Shown here one piece after another: positions 59,725 to 64,000 of a stretch of DNA of 64,000 nucleotides. Under the pieces are notes generated by a model. That model saw only the letters and a program-made list of their open reading frames with translations, was not told the DNA's origin and ran no database searches. Source of the DNA: Umbilicaria muhlenbergii (lineage: Eukaryota > Ascomycota > Lecanoromycetes > Umbilicariales > Umbilicariaceae); contig KK106981.1 in assembly GCA_000611775.1 (NCBI GenBank), forward strand, positions 2,603,211 through 2,667,210, in the 5' to 3' direction. The position numbers and the translations under genes are program-made. Each line of letters starts with the position of its first letter. The stretch's first letter is position 1.

Positions 59725-61150
59725 GATCTGATAAGATTTCAGTGATTTAATTCAGTCATTTGATTCATTCATTCATTCAGAATTCAATTCTTCAGTTCAG
59801 TTTGTTCATTCAGTGTTCAGTTGTTCAGTTCAGCTCATTCATTCAGTTCAGTTCAGTTCATTCATTCAACTCAGTTCATTCATTCAGTTTAATTCATTCA
59901 TTCAGTGAGAAAATCACTACCTGGTTCACAGAGTTGATTAAAATCTGAGTGTGATTCATTCAAGAGAGTCTCAGTATAATGTTGAGATCTTTCATGTTTA
60001 CAATCATCATGAGAGTGAGTCACTAAGAATGACTGCAGACCTTCATAATTAAATAAATCACATGTGTAACTCATTCACTGTCTTTTTCTGAAAATCATGT
60101 AGAGTTTAAGGCTTTGGCAGTGATACTGCCTCAATTTTAAGTCATTCAATCAGAGTCTTTGTCAGATTAGTATTGATAAATACATATTCAGTTGACTTAA
60201 TATCAAGTAAGACCTTGACTCATAACTTGACCTTATTCAGAGTGAGCTTGCAATTCACTTTAAATGATGTTCAGGTGAACAGAATATCTTCATTAATTAT
60301 TAATATTAATATCACAAGAGGATTATCATCATTCTTTATCATGACTTTAATAAAGGAACGCCTTTTCCTGAGTTTAATTTAAAATCAGAATCAGAATTGA
60401 ATATGATTTGTTGCACACATCTTGATGCTGAAGTCTCTTTCTTTTTATCCTTGTTTAAACAGTTTAAGGCAAGGTGTCTCTGTTTATTATATTTAAAACA
60501 TCATTCTTCCTTTATCTGTTGTTCTTTGACGGCGTTTGAGTGTGACATTCAGTTCAGTAATCAGGGAACTGACTCAGTGATCATTCAGGTAGTTGATTTT
60601 AAGGTTTTAATGAAACATTCAATCCTTATATGAGTTTAGCTTGTGAAGGAGAGTGTTTAATTCAGTTAAGATCTGATGATCTTCTTTGCATCAAGCAGTC
60701 ATAAAGTCTGATTGATTCACTGACAGTGCTTAATGAGTTCATAAAGATCTTCAGGTCTATCATCATCAGTATTTAATTATCATTGAATAATGTTGTTTAC
60801 CTTGTTCAGAAGTTCTCCTATTCAGTATAAATTAAAGAACTCATTCAGTTTAGTAACATATCACTGAAAATCAGCTCAGAAGGACAGGAAGTCTTTAAAT
60901 TCTTAATAAAGTTTATGAAATTCATTAATGACAGTACATTTTTGATCTGAGTCTCTGTAAATTCAGGTCAAATGTTTTAGCAGTTTAATAACATTTAAAT
61001 AAGCTGTTCAGGATGCTGAATTCATTTGAGGTCTTATGTGTTTGACAGAGTCACTCTCAACTCTTGTCTTCACATATATTATTTTCATCTGCTCAGTGAA
61101 GTATCATTTGTTCATTGCTAATAAGTAGTTTCTGATCTTCATTACTCATT

Positions 61151-61495
61151 TGTAACAGGTGATGTTGTAGTGATTAAAGTAATACTGTCATTCATTGAAC
61201 TGTTCAAGTCATGATTGAATAGTACTTAGAAGATAGAATTAATAAATTGCCTTTAATACATGAGTTGAGCATGAGCTTCTAACTATGAATCTACCTGTGT
61301 TTATATAAACTTTAGGAGACTCATGTGATTGAGATGATCATAATGATTGAATCCTTAATCACTCTGAACAGCTCAATCACCTTGATTGAGGTGATTGAGG
61401 TATTTGAGTCTTCACTCATCTTGATCACTTCAATCAGTATCAGCTGTTCACTGCAAGCATGTACTTTTAAGTACTGTCTTGATTAAGTCATAACA
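61151..61495 (-). repeat. LTR of family E (3' LTR, 345 bp)
   Basis: Starts TGTAACAGGTGATG and ends AAGTCATAACA; inverted counterpart of 159-506. Confidence 0.85.
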
Positions 61496-64000
61496 TTAGC
61501 TCCCCTCACAAGGTTTTCATCCTTGGAAATCAAAAGCCCCTCATGCTTTACTTCAGTGACAGAAAGATTGCTTAATTCTTAATTCATCACTTTCACTTGA
61601 CTGACTGTATCATTAATTACAATAATCTTGTCATGTGATCTTGTTATCACTGTGTCTCTGATGACTGTGAGTGTTTTGTGTCTTCAGAATTCAACTGTTG
61701 CAGTTCTTATGTTCAGTCAGGTGTTGCTTGTGATCTTGTAATTTCTTCAGCTGAGTTGAATTATATTGAGGAGGAACTTCTTCATTTATAAAAGAAAAAG
61801 ACAGATGTTTCTGCTAGAAAGTGAAAGTTGAAGATGAAGAAAAAGAGACTTCATAAACAGATCACTCTCCTTGAGAAGTGATAAACAGATTTGATTTATA
61901 CTGAGCTTCAAAACATTAAAGAACTGAAGCAGGAGGAGTCAATTTAAAGTTAAATTATTAATTTTTTTTCTGACTTCTTTAAATCTTTCATCATTTTTGA
62001 TGACTGATTGACAGCAGGTTCCTCTGATGAAATTGATGTAATTTCACTGAATAATGAGTAAGATTCTTCATTGATTCTCATGTGTTCTCAGTCATGTCAT
62101 AACCTTTTCACTTGATCAGATAGTGAAGCTTATCATTTATCTCTTGCTGATTTAAAATATCTTCTACTTTGAACTCAACATCTTGACTTTCAGAGTTAAT
62201 CTCAGGTGAATTATCTTATAATGATGTTTCTGAATCAGCTGATTCAAGTAGGAACACATGAAATACTGAATGTATTCACATAACTGATGAAAGTTTAAAT
62301 TCATAATTGACACTTTCTTTTTTCTTCAAAATGTGAAAAGGTTTCAGCTTCTTGTGATTCAATTTGTTGCTTGATCATTTTATCTTGATGTTGTGACACA
62401 GAAGGTATACTTTGTCTCTTTCTTTAAAAGTAAGTCCTTTATCTCTTTTCTTATTATGATATACTGTTGACCTTTCAGAGATAAATTTTATGTCTTGTTG
62501 AAGTTCTTGATGAAGGTCCTTTAGGTGGTTCACTTATACTTTCACTTTTTATGTTATCATTATCAGCCCTCTTACTTTATTCATAGGTGAGTTGAATTTG
62601 TAATTAATGTAAAATAATGATACTCCTGTTGATTCTGTTGTTGTTGTATTGTAAATTAACTGAGTTATCAGTAAGAGCTCTACTCAATTGATTTGTTGAT
62701 AATTAACATAACAGTGCAAGTATTGTTTCAATGTCTGATTTAAGTGTTCAATCTGTCTGTTCATCTGAGGATAATATGCAGTGAACAGTTTATGATGAAT
62801 TCCTAACTGATTCACTAATGACTTTCAAAATTTAAAAGTGAAGAGTTTATCTCTATCTGAGATTATTTCTTCTGATAGCTCATGATTGATTGTTATAATT
62901 TTTAAAAACATATATGTTAGTTCTTCTGCTGATGATGATTCTTTATATGACAAGAAGTACCCGTACTTTGTGAGTCAGTCTGTTATAACAAGTATTGCAT
63001 CATATAATACTTTCATCAAGGGTTCTTTTGACTTTAATAATTTTATCATAAAGTTTAGTGTGATGCTCAACCATGATTGTGATGATGTTGATGATGATTT
63101 TAATAATTTATATGATTTATGATGTTCTGCTTTGTTCTTTCAGCAGGTATTGCACTTTTAAATGATTTCTTCAACCTTCTTCCTCAATCATGAGAAGTAG
63201 TATGTTCATGTGAATTGTTTCACTGTTTTTTTGATTCCTTGATGCTCATTCATTTTGTTGAAATGATATTCTTCTATCAGCATCTCTCATAGACTGACTG
63301 ATACATAAATTAAGTCTTAAAAAAGTAAGAGACCTTCTTGCTTTTTAAAGTTTTCATGATCATTAATATTCTGAAAGACTTACTGTGCTAACTTGTCATT
63401 CTTCAACACTTTTTGAACTCAACTTTTGAAGGTGTTATTTTCAACTTTTATCATAAAGTTGACTTCTCTGTTGTATGTTATGCTCTCTTGCTCATCCTCT
63501 CAGAGGATAATTTAATTTATGATTGACTTCTCCTGTAGGTAGTTAACTCATCTGCTGAAAGTATTCACTTTAATGTTTTCTGATCCTTTTCAATAATGAA
63601 TTTTGAAATTATACTGTGACAATTCTTCTGATCAATAAACTTGTCTTCAGTTCAGGACTTTCATTGTCATGAAGTATAATAAATTCTTATGATTTGAATA
63701 CACTTAAACTTCATGCTTTGATCCTTTGAGATATACACATCATTGTTTAAATGTGTTAACAATAGTTAACAACTCCTTGTCATGTATCTCATAACTTTGT
63801 TCAGCGCTTAAAAGCTTTCATAAGTAGTAGATTATTGATTACAGATATCTCTTATTATTTAATTAATTAATGCATGCTTTTATAACTCTGTCTGACGCAT
63901 TCATCTTGAGCATAATAAGTTTCTCAGGGTTGAAACTCATGAGAATTGATTATGATGTGAAGTGCTTCTTCAGCTCTTTGAAGGATCTCTGTGCTTCAAT
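61151..64000 (-). mobile_element. Ty3-like chromovirus, family E (3' part, runs off the window)
   Basis: Minus-strand element with 3' LTR at 61,151-61,495, a purine-rich tract (minus strand) at 61,496-61,512, then from left to right the 3' internal region, integrase about 62,400-63,500 and RNase H about 63,550-64,000. It interrupts D copy 2 at 61,150. It parallels 7,304-9,180 in reverse and 43,900-45,801 in the same orientation. Decayed, with many breaks. Confidence 0.85.

Larger units (their letters stand above)
45802..61150 (-). mobile_element. Family D Ty3-like element (copy 2), interrupted by F and E
   Basis: LTR at 45,802-46,022, then internal sequence parallel to D copy 1 up to 46,799; it resumes at 57,130 after element F and runs to 61,150, where an E element interrupts it. 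The remaining gag end and 5' LTR would lie beyond the right edge. RT is at 58,897-59,100, the protease-RT junction at 59,404-59,724 and the linker fragment at 57,817-58,080. It lacks the 105 bp tandem duplication of copy 1. It is decayed and broken in many places. Confidence 0.88.

Overview
The window looks like a nuclear contig from a filamentous ascomycete (Pezizomycotina). The genes have short 48-105 bp introns with GT..AG borders and CTAAC-like branch sites, and the products are typical of that group: an ER glucosidase I, a long fungal-type formate dehydrogenase, a secreted BBE-like flavin oxidase and an MMtag-domain protein. The genome has a two-speed layout: one GC-rich gene island lies between two large AT-rich blocks made almost entirely of nested, decayed LTR retroelements.

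Positions 1 to about 27,300 are AT-rich repeats. An older Ty3-like chromovirus (family E, 7,304-10,039) was invaded by a plus-strand family B element (its 3' LTR is 572-7,303), whose LTR was in turn split by a complete family D element (720-6,991, target duplication ACACT). A minus-strand family B element (10,753-26,460, 455 bp LTRs, duplication GATCT) carries a complete family C element (11,327-19,791, 289 bp LTRs, duplication GTAAG) inside it.

Positions about 27,300-40,020 are the gene island. In order: MMtag-domain protein (minus, 27,937-28,852, with a 5-N assembly gap), GH63 mannosyl-oligosaccharide glucosidase (minus, 29,414-32,263, 7 exons, 819 aa), BBE-like FAD oxidoreductase (plus, 32,970-35,073, 5 exons, 595 aa, divergent from the glucosidase), NAD-dependent formate dehydrogenase (minus, 35,542-37,025, 4 exons, 411 aa), and a multi-pass membrane protein of unknown function (minus, 38,248-39,596) whose reading frame is not clean. 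These look like unrelated housekeeping and metabolic genes, not a pathway cluster.

Positions about 40,020-64,000 are again AT-rich. They hold a perfect 12-bp satellite (about 72 units) abutting a truncated B LTR, a very AT-rich E fossil, and a second D element (45,802-61,150) interrupted by a 10.3 kb chromodomain-type Ty3 element F (46,800-57,129). Three copies of a hAT-like MITE family (G) lie at 44,412, 50,039 and 55,992, each with an 8-bp target duplication. A further E element enters at 61,151 and runs off the right edge.

The most unusual signal is the mutation pattern of the repeats. CpG is almost absent, CA and TG are abundant, and matched LTR copies carry TG in one and CA in the other at the same site. 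That is the mark of CpG decay on either strand rather than of classic CpA-targeted RIP. I see no clear new multi-gene system. The better leads are this decay pattern, the MITE family with its internal minisatellite, and a Cys-rich antisense frame inside element C.
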